Source of the DNA: DATMRF01 sp035566435
GTDB taxonomy: Bacteria > Verrucomicrobiota > Verrucomicrobiia > Limisphaerales > UBA8199
NCBI GenBank assembly: GCA_035566435.1
Contig: DATMRF010000002.1
Span: 1 to 64,000 of the forward strand
DNA: 64,000 nt
Reading direction: 5' to 3'
Below are positions 17,755 to 26,704 of this stretch, piece by piece (position 1 is the stretch's first letter; every line of letters begins with the position of its first letter). The notes under the pieces were generated by a model that was not told the origin of the DNA, made no database searches, and saw only the letters and a program-made list of their open reading frames with translations. Made by a program: the position numbers and the translations under genes.

Positions 17755-19557
17755 ATGGACCGTACCTCAATCATCATCATTGCCGTCTGTATCCTCCTGC
17801 TGGTCACCTGGAATACGCTCGTGCATAAGGTTTACCCACCCAAACCATTGCCGCCCGGAATGACCAACGCGCCCGCCGCGACCTGGACCGGCACCAACGC
17901 GCCTGGTGTGACGTCGCAGCCAGCACTGCCAGTGTTAGAGGCGCCGACGGCTCCGGCGTTCGTCGCGAGCACCAACATACCTGAGGGCCTCGAGGAACTG
18001 ACCAATGCGAACGCTCATTACACCTTCACGTCCCACGGCGGCGGGCTGAAGTTGGTCGAATTGTTGCGCTACCCCGAAACCGTTGCTTCGAGCCGGGCGG
18101 AGCGCGCCCGCACGAACCGGGTCGCCACGCTCAATACGTTTACGCCGGCGCCGACGCTGGCGCTGTTGGATGGCGAGGCGGTGCAGGGCGACGGCATCTT
18201 TAAGCTGACGCGCAAGCCGAACGGCATCCGCGCCGAGAAGACGCTGACCAACGGCGTGACCATCATAAAGGACTTCGAGCTCAGCACTAATTGCGATTAC
18301 CTTTTGCAGGCTACCGTACAGTTGACGAATCGTTCGGAGAAACCGTTGTCCCTGCCGGCCCAGGAATGGTTTGTCGGCACGGCGACTCCGATGAATACGC
18401 AGGATAAAGGCACCGCCGTTGGAGTTATGTGGTATGACGGCGCCAAATCGCGCAACGAGGTAGGCGCAAGTTTCTTTTCGTCAACCGGATTCGCCTGTAC
18501 GCCGCGGGTGCCCCCGCCGGAGTTTCGCGGCGGGTCGAACAACGTGGCTTGGGTGGGCGTTCACAATCAGTATTTCGCCTTGGCTGTGATGCCCGCGGAC
18601 CCAGCCGCGCAGGTGGTGATGCGCAAAATGGATTTGCCCAGACCGAGCGAGGAGGAAACGCGCAACGACAGCCGGGTGGTGAAAGTGCCGGAAAGCTACC
18701 CCGCGGCGCTGGTATATCCGGCGCTCACGCTGGCGCCACATCAATGCCAACAGCGGCAGCTCGCGGTGTATGCCGGGCCGAAGGAATATCGCACTTTGGC
18801 GACCGTGGCGGCCACGCTCAACAACAATGCCGATGCACTCATGGGGTTCGGCTTCTGGGGCTTTTTCTCAAAAGGGCTGCTCCTGGGGATGAATTGGCTC
18901 CATGCAGCGCTGCGGTTGCCTTATGGCTGGGCGATCATCGTGATCACCGTCGTTATCAAGGTCGTTTTCTGGCCGTTGACCCAGATCAGCACCCGCTCCG
19001 CCAAGCGGATGCAAGCCCTGCAGCCGAAGATTAAGGAGCTGCAGGAGAAGTACAAGGATGACCCGGTCAAGGTGCAGCGCAAGACGATGGAGTTCTGGAA
19101 GGAAAACAAGATCAATCCCATGGCCGGCTGCTTGCCCACCGTGATTCAGATGCCGGTGTTTTTTGGCTTTTTCTTCATGATTGGCAGTGCGATCGAATTG
19201 CGCGGCGAACCTTTCCTGTGGGTGACGGATTTGTCCCGCTCCGACACGATTTGGATGATCCCGGGGCTCAATTTTCCATTGAACCTGCTGCCGTTAATCA
19301 TGGGCGCGACGATGCTCTGGCAGGCGCATCTGACACCGCCCTCCGCGGGGATGGACCCGGCGCAGGCCAAGCTGATGCGGTACATGCCGCTGATGTTCAT
19401 GGTGTTCTTGTACAGCTACTCTGCCGGGTTGACGCTTTATTGGACTGTGCAGAACCTCCTGAGCATCCTGCAAACCAAGCTCCTTCGAATGAACCCTGAA
19501 CCGGCGCTGGCGGCCAAAGCTCCAGTATTGACGCCGCAGCCCAAAAAGCGAAAATAG
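17755..19557 (+). CDS. yidC: membrane protein insertase YidC (Oxa1 family)
   Basis: 600 residues, the Gram-negative type. An N-terminal membrane anchor (residues ~4-22, SIIIIAVCILLLVTW) is followed by a Pro/Thr/Ala-rich linker and a large periplasmic beta domain (~80-340). The conserved insertase core (~365-580) includes YGWAIIVITVVIKVVFWPLT, NPMAGCLPTVIQMPVFFGFF and MRYMPLMFMVFLYSYSAGL. It inserts inner-membrane proteins alone or with Sec. The C-terminal tail is Lys-rich (PQPKKRK), fitting ribosome contact. Preceded by yidD and followed by khpB. Confidence 0.95.
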   Translation: MDRTSIIIIAVCILLLVTWNTLVHKVYPPKPLPPGMTNAPAATWTGTNAPGVTSQPALPVLEAPTAPAFVASTNIPEGLEELTNANAHYTFTSHGGGLKLVELLRYPETVASSRAERARTNRVATLNTFTPAPTLALLDGEAVQGDGIFKLTRKPNGIRAEKTLTNGVTIIKDFELSTNCDYLLQATVQLTNRSEKPLSLPAQEWFVGTATPMNTQDKGTAVGVMWYDGAKSRNEVGASFFSSTGFACTPRVPPPEFRGGSNNVAWVGVHNQYFALAVMPADPAAQVVMRKMDLPRPSEEETRNDSRVVKVPESYPAALVYPALTLAPHQCQQRQLAVYAGPKEYRTLATVAATLNNNADALMGFGFWGFFSKGLLLGMNWLHAALRLPYGWAIIVITVVIKVVFWPLTQISTRSAKRMQALQPKIKELQEKYKDDPVKVQRKTMEFWKENKINPMAGCLPTVIQMPVFFGFFFMIGSAIELRGEPFLWVTDLSRSDTIWMIPGLNFPLNLLPLIMGATMLWQAHLTPPSAGMDPAQAKLMRYMPLMFMVFLYSYSAGLTLYWTVQNLLSILQTKLLRMNPEPALAAKAPVLTPQPKKRK

Positions 19558-19616
19558 CGCAACAGTCGCCGCAATTTTAAACGCTCAACCACCAATCCTT
19601 AACCCTTGACCAGCAC

Positions 19617-20066
19617 ATGCCTGCTGAACCGAAAGCCACACTGCAAAGAATCCTGGACCTGCTCGGCTTTACTTCAACCGTCGAGGAACACCACATGGAG
19701 GACGGGATTCTGCTCGATGTGAAGACCGAGGATTCCGGCCGCCTGATCGGCCGCCAGGGCCAGACGCTCTCCGACCTGCAGTACATCACCAATCGGTTGC
19801 TCTTTCAGCAGGACCCGTCCAGCCCCAAGGTCATGGTGGATGTCAGCGGTTACCGCGCCCAAGCCCGGGAGGCGCTGGTTAAGAAGGCGAAGGAAGCGGC
19901 CGAGAAGGTGCGCCGCTGGGGCGACGTCGTGGAACTCGAGCCGCTCAGCGCGTTTGACCGCCGGATTATCCACCAGGCGCTCAAAGACGACCCGAGCATT
20001 GAGACGCACAGCGTCGAGGTGGAGGGTACCGATAAGAAGGCGATTTTGCTGAGGCCGAAACATTGA
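19617..20066 (+). CDS. khpB: KH/R3H RNA-binding protein (Jag/SpoIIIJ-associated family)
   Basis: 149 residues. Residues ~5-80 are a KH domain (ILLDVKTEDSGRLIGRQGQ with the GxxG-type loop) and ~85-147 an R3H domain ending LSAFDRRIIHQALKDDP. The N-terminal Jag_N domain found in longer relatives is absent, so this is the short form. The family binds RNA and affects cell envelope growth in Gram-positives; the role here is inferred. It ends the rpmH-rnpA-yidD-yidC operon, 59 bases after yidC. Confidence 0.88.
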   Translation: MPAEPKATLQRILDLLGFTSTVEEHHMEDGILLDVKTEDSGRLIGRQGQTLSDLQYITNRLLFQQDPSSPKVMVDVSGYRAQAREALVKKAKEAAEKVRRWGDVVELEPLSAFDRRIIHQALKDDPSIETHSVEVEGTDKKAILLRPKH

Positions 20067-20069
20067 GGG

Positions 20070-20146
20070 TCGTTGAACCGCTAAAACGGGAGGCCTCGCG
20101 AGACCGCCGGCGTCGGCACCGCTTTAACGATTTTAGCGCTTCAACG
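20070..20146. terminator. bidirectional stem between convergent genes
   Basis: CGTTGAACCGCTAAAACG at 20071-20088 pairs imperfectly with the ATTTTAGCGCTTCAACG end at about 20130-20146. It fills the gap between khpB and the minus-strand gene ending at 20149, so transcription termination in both directions is plausible. GTTGAAC/TTTAACG words of this kind recur near 13230 and 30975. Confidence 0.5.
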
Positions 20147-20148
20147 TC

Positions 20149-20757
20149 TCAAAGTCCCACATCCTCGGGCCTGACCTCGAGGCATTCGTCCTGGTCTTCC
20201 CAGATGATGGCGGGATAGAAATCGAGCAGACGAGGCGCGAGGTTGCGACCCGCTTTTGCCAGCAAGCCCTCGGCTTGCTCGGCGGCGTCCTCGTAGGCAC
20301 GGTCGTAATCGCCGGTGCTCTTGCGCTGGCGATCATCCCAATGGGCGACGGCGTGGACGGGTGCGTACTGCGCGGCCCAGGTTTCCAGGTCGCCACGCAA
20401 GCCGGCGGGAATCTCTTCGAAAGGCACCAGGGTTTCACTGCAATGCTGACAGAGGAGGCCGGCGTCATGCACGTCCCGGGTCAGCAGCGCCAGCAGCGGC
20501 GCGCGGCAACAGGGCGACTCCGAATAGGCATGCGGGGGTGTCGCAAGGCGCTTCAGCCAGATTTGCCGTTCGTTGGCCAATTGGGCCGCCAGACGATAGG
20601 CGCCCAACAGCGGGTGCGACAGCCGCCAGGCTTTACCCTCAAACTGCCCTAATGTCTGCGCCATCCAGCGGGCGAGGGTGAGATCATCGAAATCGCGAAA
20701 ACCCTGACTGTACTCTTTCCACAACAAATCGAGCGGTGCATCGGCGTTCGTAGCCAT
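20149..20757 (-). CDS. hypothetical protein with cysteine pairs
   Basis: 202 residues from ATG 20757; the longer upstream frame adds an Arg/Pro-rich segment that looks non-coding. The central part has SPCCRAP and LLCQHCSETLVPFEEIP, four cysteines spaced like a zinc ribbon, followed by a helix-rich, Ala/Glu-rich region (YDRAYEDAAEQAEGLLA) and an acidic end. No signal peptide, so probably cytoplasmic. Family not recognised; metal binding is inferred from cysteine spacing. Convergent with khpB. Confidence 0.6.
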   Translation of the reverse strand: MATNADAPLDLLWKEYSQGFRDFDDLTLARWMAQTLGQFEGKAWRLSHPLLGAYRLAAQLANERQIWLKRLATPPHAYSESPCCRAPLLALLTRDVHDAGLLCQHCSETLVPFEEIPAGLRGDLETWAAQYAPVHAVAHWDDRQRKSTGDYDRAYEDAAEQAEGLLAKAGRNLAPRLLDFYPAIIWEDQDECLEVRPEDVGL

Positions 20758-20986
20758 GAACCACAGTTTTGCGCGGCAGTGAAGAAAAGTCGAGCCGGGA
20801 CCGCGCGCAACGGGCGGAACGAGCGCTCGAATTCCTGGGTGGCGGATTTCAGTGTGCGGCTCCATGGGCCGGGGCGGGGACGGTCACGTCCCCGTAAAAG
20901 CTGTGCGTGATGATTAGTCGGAGACTTGGCCATCCCGGCCCCGGTTCACGGCCCCAGCTCTGCCTGTTCCCTTTTTCTCTCGTCCG

Positions 20987-21505
20987 TCATCCTTCGACGG
21001 GCCGCATGGGCGTCTTGAGGATGAGTTGGTAAAACGCCAAATCGAGCCAGCGGCCGAATTTGAAGCCGGCCTGACGAACCGTGCCGGCGTGCTGAAAGCC
21101 GAAGCGCTCGTGGAGCCGAATGCTTACCGCGTTCTGGGAATCGATGCCGCCGACCAGGACGTGGTAATCCTGCGCTTGCGCCGCGGCGACGACCTCCTGC
21201 AACAGGCGCTTGCCTATGCCCTGGCCGCGAAACTCGGCGCCGACATATACGGAATGTTCCACCGTATATTTATACGCTGGCCAGGCGCGAAACGGCCCAT
21301 AGCTGGCGAAGCCCATCAACCCTCCGGTCTCAGTTACCGCTCCCATGACGGGATAGTTCCCTTTCTTCTTCGCCTCAAACCAGCCGAGCATCATCTCGGG
21401 CGTCCGGGGTTTATAATCATAGAGCGCGGTCGAGTTGAGAATGGCCTCATTCAAGATCGCCAGGATCTGATCCGAATACGAGCTGTCGCACCGGATTAGG
21501 TTCAT
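20987..21505 (-). CDS. GNAT acetyltransferase, phosphinothricin/L-amino-acid N-acetyltransferase type
   Basis: 172 residues. GNAT features: ILNEAILNSTALYDYKPRT at the start, the acetyl-CoA loop FRGQGIGKRLLQEVV near 95-108, and the C-terminal SIRLHERFGFQHAGTVRQAGFKFGRWLD motif seen in Pat/MnaT-like enzymes. It would transfer acetyl from acetyl-CoA to the amino group of an amino acid analogue such as phosphinothricin or methionine derivatives. Cytoplasmic, single gene. Substrate inferred from family only. Confidence 0.88.
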   Translation of the reverse strand: MNLIRCDSSYSDQILAILNEAILNSTALYDYKPRTPEMMLGWFEAKKKGNYPVMGAVTETGGLMGFASYGPFRAWPAYKYTVEHSVYVGAEFRGQGIGKRLLQEVVAAAQAQDYHVLVGGIDSQNAVSIRLHERFGFQHAGTVRQAGFKFGRWLDLAFYQLILKTPMRPVEG

Positions 21506-21749
21506 TCAGCGCTGCCTCCACGCAACCCTGAGCTGCTGCCGCACGCAGCACACTCTGAAGCGGTCCGTGTTGCGGCGCCCGACAGAGCTTTGAATCTAAT
21601 AATCATGGTAGCATCGGCCGCCTGGCAACAGCCCGAATCTAGCGGCCGTGATCATCGTGTCAAGCGGGAGCCCGCCGCGCTCCCGCGTTAGCGGTCCCGT
21701 TTGCCGTTGGCGGGGCTTGGGCTGTTTTGGACGGGCATTGGCGCTGCAA

Positions 21750-22027
21750 AGAACGCCACGGCCTTCGGCGCCCCCGGCATCGAGCCTCGCTGGACGCGCA
21801 GTGCCATGGCACGCATCGGCACCGCTTCCCCCGCAGCCGTTCGTTGGAGTAGCGACAGCTGGCAAACGAGCCAGGATGAGTCCACCTGGGATTCCGGCTG
21901 GGGTTGTTGGTTTGCGGCTCGGCCAACCGAGCGCTTGCCGGCCGGCGCAAGAGTGGTGTTCACGTTCCGGTGGGACGAGCAGCGAGAGGGGCGGGATCGC
22001 ACGGTTGAGATGGCTGGGCTCGCGTAA
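21750..22027 (+). pseudogene. relic of a GH15 glucoamylase with most of the gene deleted
   Basis: From 21750 the frame reads ATAFGAPGIEPRWTRSA, which resembles the conserved start of bacterial GH15 glucan glucosidases. After about 10 more residues it passes directly into RWSSDSWQTSQDESTW and then VVFTFRWDEQREGRD before a stop, which resembles the extreme C-terminal beta domain of the same enzymes. The catalytic (alpha/alpha)6 barrel, roughly 650 residues, is absent. I read this as an internal deletion leaving both ends in frame. Upstream only a TTG at 21701 could start it. No activity is expected. The identification rests on remembered family sequence. Confidence 0.5.
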
Positions 22028-22119
22028 CCCTGCGGCGGCCTTCACGGAATCAACACCAGGACGCAACGCTGGTCAGCGCGTTCTCGGGGCAGATATCGCA
22101 GTATTGCTCCCCGGGAGCT

Positions 22120-22446
22120 GTGGCCATCGACGGGATGAACGTGCCGCTGCAACAGGCCATGATGCGGGGTCGAGTCACCTACTGGCATAGCCCCGAAGAG
22201 ATGTGGCTGTTCCTGGGCGTTTACGCTTTCGCGGGCTGCATCGTCGCCGGCTTCCTGTGGGGCTGGCTGACGCGAGTCACTCGCGTCGGGAAGCAGATCG
22301 ATCGAGATAGCGAACGACCCCAAAGCCGGGCAGAAGGAAGCCCTTTCCAACTTTGGCGCGCCGAGACATCCCTCGGTTCTGGTCGGCGCCTTCCGCCGCA
22401 ACGAGTAAACTTGGAGTCTCGGGCTTCAGGGCCGAGTGATACCTAA
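22120..22446 (+). CDS. possible small membrane protein or gene fragment
   Basis: 108 residues from GTG 22120 (ATG 22135 also possible). Residues ~27-50 form one plausible transmembrane helix (MWLFLGVYAFAGCIVAGFLW), preceded by a credible HSPEE segment; the second half is Arg/Ser/Pro-rich and resembles non-coding sequence. It lies in a degenerate region just after the glucoamylase relic, so it may itself be a remnant. Not recognised. Confidence 0.25.
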   Translation: MAIDGMNVPLQQAMMRGRVTYWHSPEEMWLFLGVYAFAGCIVAGFLWGWLTRVTRVGKQIDRDSERPQSRAEGSPFQLWRAETSLGSGRRLPPQRVNLESRASGPSDT

Positions 22447-22680
22447 GGTCCGCTCGAATTCGCCCGAAAACTTGGTGATGGATTCGGCGATTTTCGAGGG
22501 TTGCTCGCAAAGCGTCGCCATCATGCGGTCGGCCATATGCGGCTTATGGCGGATGAGCTCGGCCGCCGCTACGATCAGCGACAGGTAATTGTTGATGTCA
22601 TGGCGCATGTGGGACAGCTTATGATTCAACTCATCGAGCTGCGCCACCGTCAAAGTAATTGGCTGAGCAGGCAAACCCAT
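22426..22680 (-). CDS. small H-box protein resembling a histidine kinase dimerisation domain
   Basis: 84 residues from ATG 22680, 53 bases after the ubiA stop. The core HKLSHMRHDINNYLSLIVAA matches the H-box of HisKA-type dimerisation helices, with a His-Asp pair at the phosphorylation position; a second helix follows (MADRMMATLCEQPSKIAESI). There is no ATP-binding domain, so it cannot autophosphorylate. It could be a phosphotransfer or inhibitor protein. The longer in-frame extension overlaps ubiA and is probably not used. Confidence 0.5.
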   Translation of the reverse strand: MGLPAQPITLTVAQLDELNHKLSHMRHDINNYLSLIVAAAELIRHKPHMADRMMATLCEQPSKIAESITKFSGEFERTLGITRP

Positions 22681-22733
22681 CGGCGGATACAATGGGGTGA
22701 AACTGGCGGTGAAAGCAAGCCGCTTTGTGAACG

Positions 22734-23630
22734 TCACTGCAACCGGAACCCGCTCTGGAAGACCACCTCGGCGACTGTGACGGCGAGGAACACGCTGCTC
22801 ACGACCGCGTTGAGCCGGAAGAACGCGACGCTGATCCAGTTCAGGCTGCGCCGGCGCGCGACCCAATGCTCGAGCACGAGGCAGCCGACGATGATCAACC
22901 AGCCCACCAGGTAAGCGAGCCGGAACCGGCAGAGTAGACCGAAGACCAAAAGTAACCCGCACATTACCAGGTGGGCCAGAAAGGCTCCTTGCAGCGCGTT
23001 GTTAGGTCCCCAGGCCACGACGAGGGAATGCAGTCCATGGGTTCGATCAAATTCATAATCCTGGAGTGCGTAGATGATGTCAAAGCCGACGAGCCACAAC
23101 ACCACGGCCGCCGCCAGCACGACCATTTGAAGCAGGTCCAGCCACACAAGGTCGGTCCCTTTGACCGCCAGCCAGGCGCCAACGGGCGCCAGTGCCAGTG
23201 CGAGCCCCAGAAACACATGCGTGTAATCCGTGAATCGTTTGGTCAGCGAGTAAAAGCAAATCACCAGGAGCGCTACCGGCGAGAGGTAGAAGCAAAGCGG
23301 ATTGAGAAAAAAACTGGCGGCTGTCAACCCGGCGGCAGCCAGGACGCACAGAAACACAGCGCCCGCCAGGCTGACCTGTCCAGTCGGCAAGTGGCGGCCG
23401 GCGGTCCGGGGGTTTAGGGCGTCGAACTTGCGATCCACAATGCGGTTAAAGGCCATCGCGCAAGTGCGCGCGCAAACCATGGCGGCGAGGATAAGGCCGA
23501 ACTTTTTCCAACCGGGCCAACCCCGGTTAGCGCGGGCGGCGACGACCATGGCCGCCAGGGCGAAAGGCAGTGCGAACAGTGTGTGGCCGAGGCGGACGAA
23601 CGAGGCCCATCTTGTTAAGCAACTAAACAT
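22734..23630 (-). CDS. ubiA: UbiA-family prenyltransferase (4-hydroxybenzoate polyprenyltransferase)
   Basis: 298 residues from ATG 23630; a GTG 12 bases upstream is the alternative. Eight or nine hydrophobic helices. The two Asp-rich prenyl-diphosphate motifs are NRIVDRKFDALNPRTAGR (~60-77) and DIIYALQDYEFDR (~188-200), the UbiA/MenA pattern. It would attach a polyprenyl chain to 4-hydroxybenzoate or a similar quinone precursor at the inner membrane. Immediately upstream on the same strand is ubiX, which favours a ubiquinone-like or futalosine menaquinone route. UbiA versus MqnP cannot be separated by eye. Confidence 0.85.
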   Translation of the reverse strand: MFSCLTRWASFVRLGHTLFALPFALAAMVVAARANRGWPGWKKFGLILAAMVCARTCAMAFNRIVDRKFDALNPRTAGRHLPTGQVSLAGAVFLCVLAAAGLTAASFFLNPLCFYLSPVALLVICFYSLTKRFTDYTHVFLGLALALAPVGAWLAVKGTDLVWLDLLQMVVLAAAVVLWLVGFDIIYALQDYEFDRTHGLHSLVVAWGPNNALQGAFLAHLVMCGLLLVFGLLCRFRLAYLVGWLIIVGCLVLEHWVARRRSLNWISVAFFRLNAVVSSVFLAVTVAEVVFQSGFRLQ

Positions 23631-23655
23631 CGAACATCGCACGTTGAACTTCGAA

Positions 23656-24231
23656 CTAAAACCCCTCTTCGCCCCACCTCGCCACCAAGTTATGCGCGAT
23701 GCTCAGGTGGTCCAGGATCCGTGCCACCACCGTATCAACCACTTGTTCCACGGTTTGCGGGCGGGTGTAAAACGCCGGGTTAGCCGGCAGGATCGTCGCG
23801 CCTGCCAGCAACAGGAGTTCGAAATTCTTGATGTGGATAAGGTTCAGCGGCGTCTCGCGCGGGACCAGGACCAGTTTCTTCTTCTCCTTCAACACGACGT
23901 CCGCCGCCCTTAACAAGACATCCTCGCTGTAACCGTGGGCGATGCGGCCGAGCGTACCCATGCTGCAAGGAATGATCACCATCGCGTCAGGCGCGTTCGA
24001 GCCGCTGGCAAAGGGAGCGTTCATGCTCTTGAGCGGGTGCGCCGTGACGCCAGCCGGCAGGCGCAAGCCGCCGGGCAGTTCCTCATTTATGACCACGTGG
24101 GAGTAACTGCTGAGAACTACATGCACATCGTGTTGCGTTGGCGGGAGGTTATCCAACAGACGCTGGGCGTAGAGCGCACCACTGGCCCCGGTGATGGCAA
24201 CAAGTACTCTCAAATCGCGCTTACTTCTCAC
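23656..24231 (-). CDS. ubiX: flavin prenyltransferase
   Basis: 191 residues from GTG 24231, which gives the normal UbiX length; the longer frame adds non-homologous residues. LVAITGASGALYAQRLL is the FMN-binding N-terminus, followed by VVLSSYSHVVI, IIPCSMGTLGRIAHGYSEDVLLRAADVVLKEKKKLVLVPRETPLN and ILPANPAFYTRP, all conserved. It makes prenylated FMN, the cofactor of UbiD-type decarboxylases. Operon with ubiA, 25 bases apart. A UbiD partner is not in this window. Confidence 0.92.
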   Translation of the reverse strand: MRSKRDLRVLVAITGASGALYAQRLLDNLPPTQHDVHVVLSSYSHVVINEELPGGLRLPAGVTAHPLKSMNAPFASGSNAPDAMVIIPCSMGTLGRIAHGYSEDVLLRAADVVLKEKKKLVLVPRETPLNLIHIKNFELLLLAGATILPANPAFYTRPQTVEQVVDTVVARILDHLSIAHNLVARWGEEGF

Positions 24232-24333
24232 CCGCCTGAGGTCCGAAAGCAAGCTGGAAAACCAGGGAAAACCCGTGGCGGTCTTGAGTCGATTCTGTCT
24301 TGAGTGTACCTCGCTCTTCCCCACAATGTCAGC

Positions 24334-25656
24334 ATGTCGAGTCTGGCTAGAATGGTTTCGTGTATGCTCGCCCTTGGGCTGGCCTCGTGCTCGACCGCCG
24401 GGCACCGGAACGGTGAGCGGGTTCCAGGTTGGGCGGAGGGAGACGACCAGCCCGCGCCGATGGCTCCGACGCCCGTTCCTGCCGCCTTGGCGCGAGTTTC
24501 GCCTCCATCGAATTTATCTGCTCCAACTTCGGCTGCTTCGAGGGCAACCCGTCCGCCACCCGCGAGTGTCATCTCGCTCGAGCGCCAAACGCCAAAGGGT
24601 GAAACATGGATCCCTCTTCCACGCTGGTGCCGGACTCGGGGGCTCGCTCCGCCCACGCTGGTGGCCTCGGCACAGTCACCGACGTTCGCGCTGTGCTCGG
24701 GGAACGGGGTTCTGGTGCTGCGAGCCGGCAGCCTGCTGGTGCGATGGGATGGCCTCGAAGTGCAACTAGGCTTCGCACCGCTCATGATCAACGGCCAGCC
24801 CTATGCCCACGCGCTTGACCTTCAGAAAACCATTCAACCATTGCTCGAGGGCGGAGCGAGCCTTCGGCTCGGCAGCAACCCTGTGCTTGTCATTGACCCC
24901 GGGCACGGGGGTGAAAACGCTGGCACCCGGAGCGTACTGGGCAACCATTATGAAAAGGACTTCACACTCGACTGGGCGCTGCGGCTCCAAAAGCTCCTGA
25001 CCGATCGCGGCTGGCAGATTTTCCTGACGCGCTCTAACGATTCGGACCTGGCTCTTTCCAACCGGGTTGCCGTTGCGGCCGAGCACAAGGCCGATTTGTT
25101 TTTGAGCCTGCATTTCAATTCCGCTGCTCCCAGTCAGTCTGAAGCAGGGCTGGAGACTTACTGCCTAACTCCAGCGGGAATGCCGTCGAGCCTCACGCGC
25201 GGCTTCACCGACGATCTGGCAACGGCGTTTCCAAACAACGCGTTTGATGCGCAAAACCTTTGGCTGGCGTTGGAGGTGCATCGCTCGTTGTTGAAGGTCA
25301 ACGGCCATAACGATCGTGGTGTCCGGCGAGCACGTTTCCCGGGCGTGCTTCGAGGCCAGCAACGTGCCGCGATCCTGATCGAAGGCGGCTACTTGTCCAA
25401 CCCGAATGAAGCCCGCCGGATTAGCGACCCGAGCTATCGCCAGAAGCTTGCGGAAGCGGTAGCCGGGGCGCTGGAAGGGGCGGGGCGGCTGGCGAGGACC
25501 GTCCGCAGCCAGGACCTCCCAGACCGGAACCGCGAGGCAGAAGTCAGCAGCCGGAGAGTCGAGGTCCGAGGAACTCGGTCAGAGGTCGGGGGCCAGCGGG
25601 CAGAGGCCAGAGGGCCAAACTCAGAGGAGACATCGCATACCGCCGAAATACCTTGA
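24334..25656 (+). CDS. N-acetylmuramoyl-L-alanine amidase, lipoprotein type
   Basis: 440 residues from ATG 24334 (GTG 24304 possible). Lipobox LASC with Cys19. A Pro/Ala-rich region (~30-90) and a copper-amine-oxidase-like or AMIN-like segment (~100-175) precede the Amidase_3 domain (~185-390). Zinc ligands: H191 in DPGHGG, H260 in SLHFNS, and catalytic E350 in IEGGYLSN. It cleaves the amide between MurNAc and L-Ala in peptidoglycan during cell separation or remodelling. The last ~45 residues are low-complexity Arg/Glu/Gly, partly built from GAGGTC-like repeats. Its stop overlaps the next start (TTGA). Confidence 0.85.
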   Translation: MSSLARMVSCMLALGLASCSTAGHRNGERVPGWAEGDDQPAPMAPTPVPAALARVSPPSNLSAPTSAASRATRPPPASVISLERQTPKGETWIPLPRWCRTRGLAPPTLVASAQSPTFALCSGNGVLVLRAGSLLVRWDGLEVQLGFAPLMINGQPYAHALDLQKTIQPLLEGGASLRLGSNPVLVIDPGHGGENAGTRSVLGNHYEKDFTLDWALRLQKLLTDRGWQIFLTRSNDSDLALSNRVAVAAEHKADLFLSLHFNSAAPSQSEAGLETYCLTPAGMPSSLTRGFTDDLATAFPNNAFDAQNLWLALEVHRSLLKVNGHNDRGVRRARFPGVLRGQQRAAILIEGGYLSNPNEARRISDPSYRQKLAEAVAGALEGAGRLARTVRSQDLPDRNREAEVSSRRVEVRGTRSEVGGQRAEARGPNSEETSHTAEIP

Positions 25657-26672
25657 ACACCAACGACGCCTCGCGCTCTTCCGCTCACGCCCCACATCCC
25701 CTCCCGCACGTCCTCATTACTGGCGGCGCTGGTTTCATCGGGTCGCACTTGGCCGAACGGCTATTGGCGGCCGGCAAATCGGTAGTCGTGCTCGATGATT
25801 TGTCCACCGGAAGCCGGACCAACCTACGCGCGGCTTTCGATCATCCCAGGTTCCGGTTGATTGAATCGAAGATCTCAGCGTGCGCCGGACTGACTGAGCT
25901 GGTGGCCGAGGCGGAATCAATCTATCACCTGGCCGCGGCGGTTGGGGTCGAGTTGGTCGTCAATTCGCCCATTCGCGTTCTGGAAACCAACCTGCACGAA
26001 ACTGAGGTCCTTCTGAAAGCGGCGGCGCCACATCGGGTGCCGTTGCTGCTGACTTCTACATCCGAAGTTTATGGCAAGAGCCAGAAACCCGTCTTCAGCG
26101 AGGAGGATGATTTATTGATTGGCCCGCCGAACCAATCGCGCTGGAGCTATGCTTGCTCGAAGTTGATGGATGAGTTTCTGGCGCTGGCCTACGCGGCCCA
26201 AAAGGGTGAGCCAGTCGTGATTGCCCGCCTCTTCAACACCGTCGGTCCGCGGCAAACGGGCCGGTACGGCATGGTATTGCCTCGCTTTATCGCGGCCGCC
26301 AAAGCGGGCCAGCCGCTGAAGGTCTATGGCGACGGCCAGCAGAGCCGCTGCTTTTGCTATGTTAGCGACACCGTCGAGGCGCTGGTGCGTCTGCAGAACT
26401 GCCCGGCGGCCCGGGGCCAGGTTTTCAACGTCGGCGGGGCCGAGGAAATCACGATCCGCGGGCTGGCCGAATTGGTGCTTGAGCTTGTGGGGTCAAAGTC
26501 CGCGGTTGAACTGGTGCCCTACAGCCAGGCTTACGCTCCCGGCTTTGATGATATGCGCCGCCGCAGACCCGTGCTGGACAAGCTCGAGGCCGCCACCGGG
26601 TTTCGCCCGGCAACCCCCTTGCGCAAAATCATCGAACTGACCGCCGCATCCATGCCGGAGGTCGGCGCTTAG
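25653..26672 (+). CDS. NAD-dependent sugar-nucleotide epimerase/dehydratase
   Basis: 339 residues from TTG 25653, overlapping the amidase stop by four bases. SDR fold: GGAGFIGSHLAE (NAD-binding), TSTSEVYG (catalytic Ser), YACSKLMDE (Tyr and Lys), and FNVGGAEEITIRGLAELV in the substrate domain. Probably a UDP-glucose/UDP-galactose 4-epimerase or UDP-glucuronate decarboxylase-like enzyme; the exact reaction is not decided. A second SDR gene of this type is at 42346. Probably feeds cell-surface sugar synthesis. Confidence 0.85.
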   Translation: MNTNDASRSSAHAPHPLPHVLITGGAGFIGSHLAERLLAAGKSVVVLDDLSTGSRTNLRAAFDHPRFRLIESKISACAGLTELVAEAESIYHLAAAVGVELVVNSPIRVLETNLHETEVLLKAAAPHRVPLLLTSTSEVYGKSQKPVFSEEDDLLIGPPNQSRWSYACSKLMDEFLALAYAAQKGEPVVIARLFNTVGPRQTGRYGMVLPRFIAAAKAGQPLKVYGDGQQSRCFCYVSDTVEALVRLQNCPAARGQVFNVGGAEEITIRGLAELVLELVGSKSAVELVPYSQAYAPGFDDMRRRRPVLDKLEAATGFRPATPLRKIIELTAASMPEVGA

Positions 26673-26704
26673 CGGATAAATACATGAGTGGATGAGTGGA
26701 ATTA

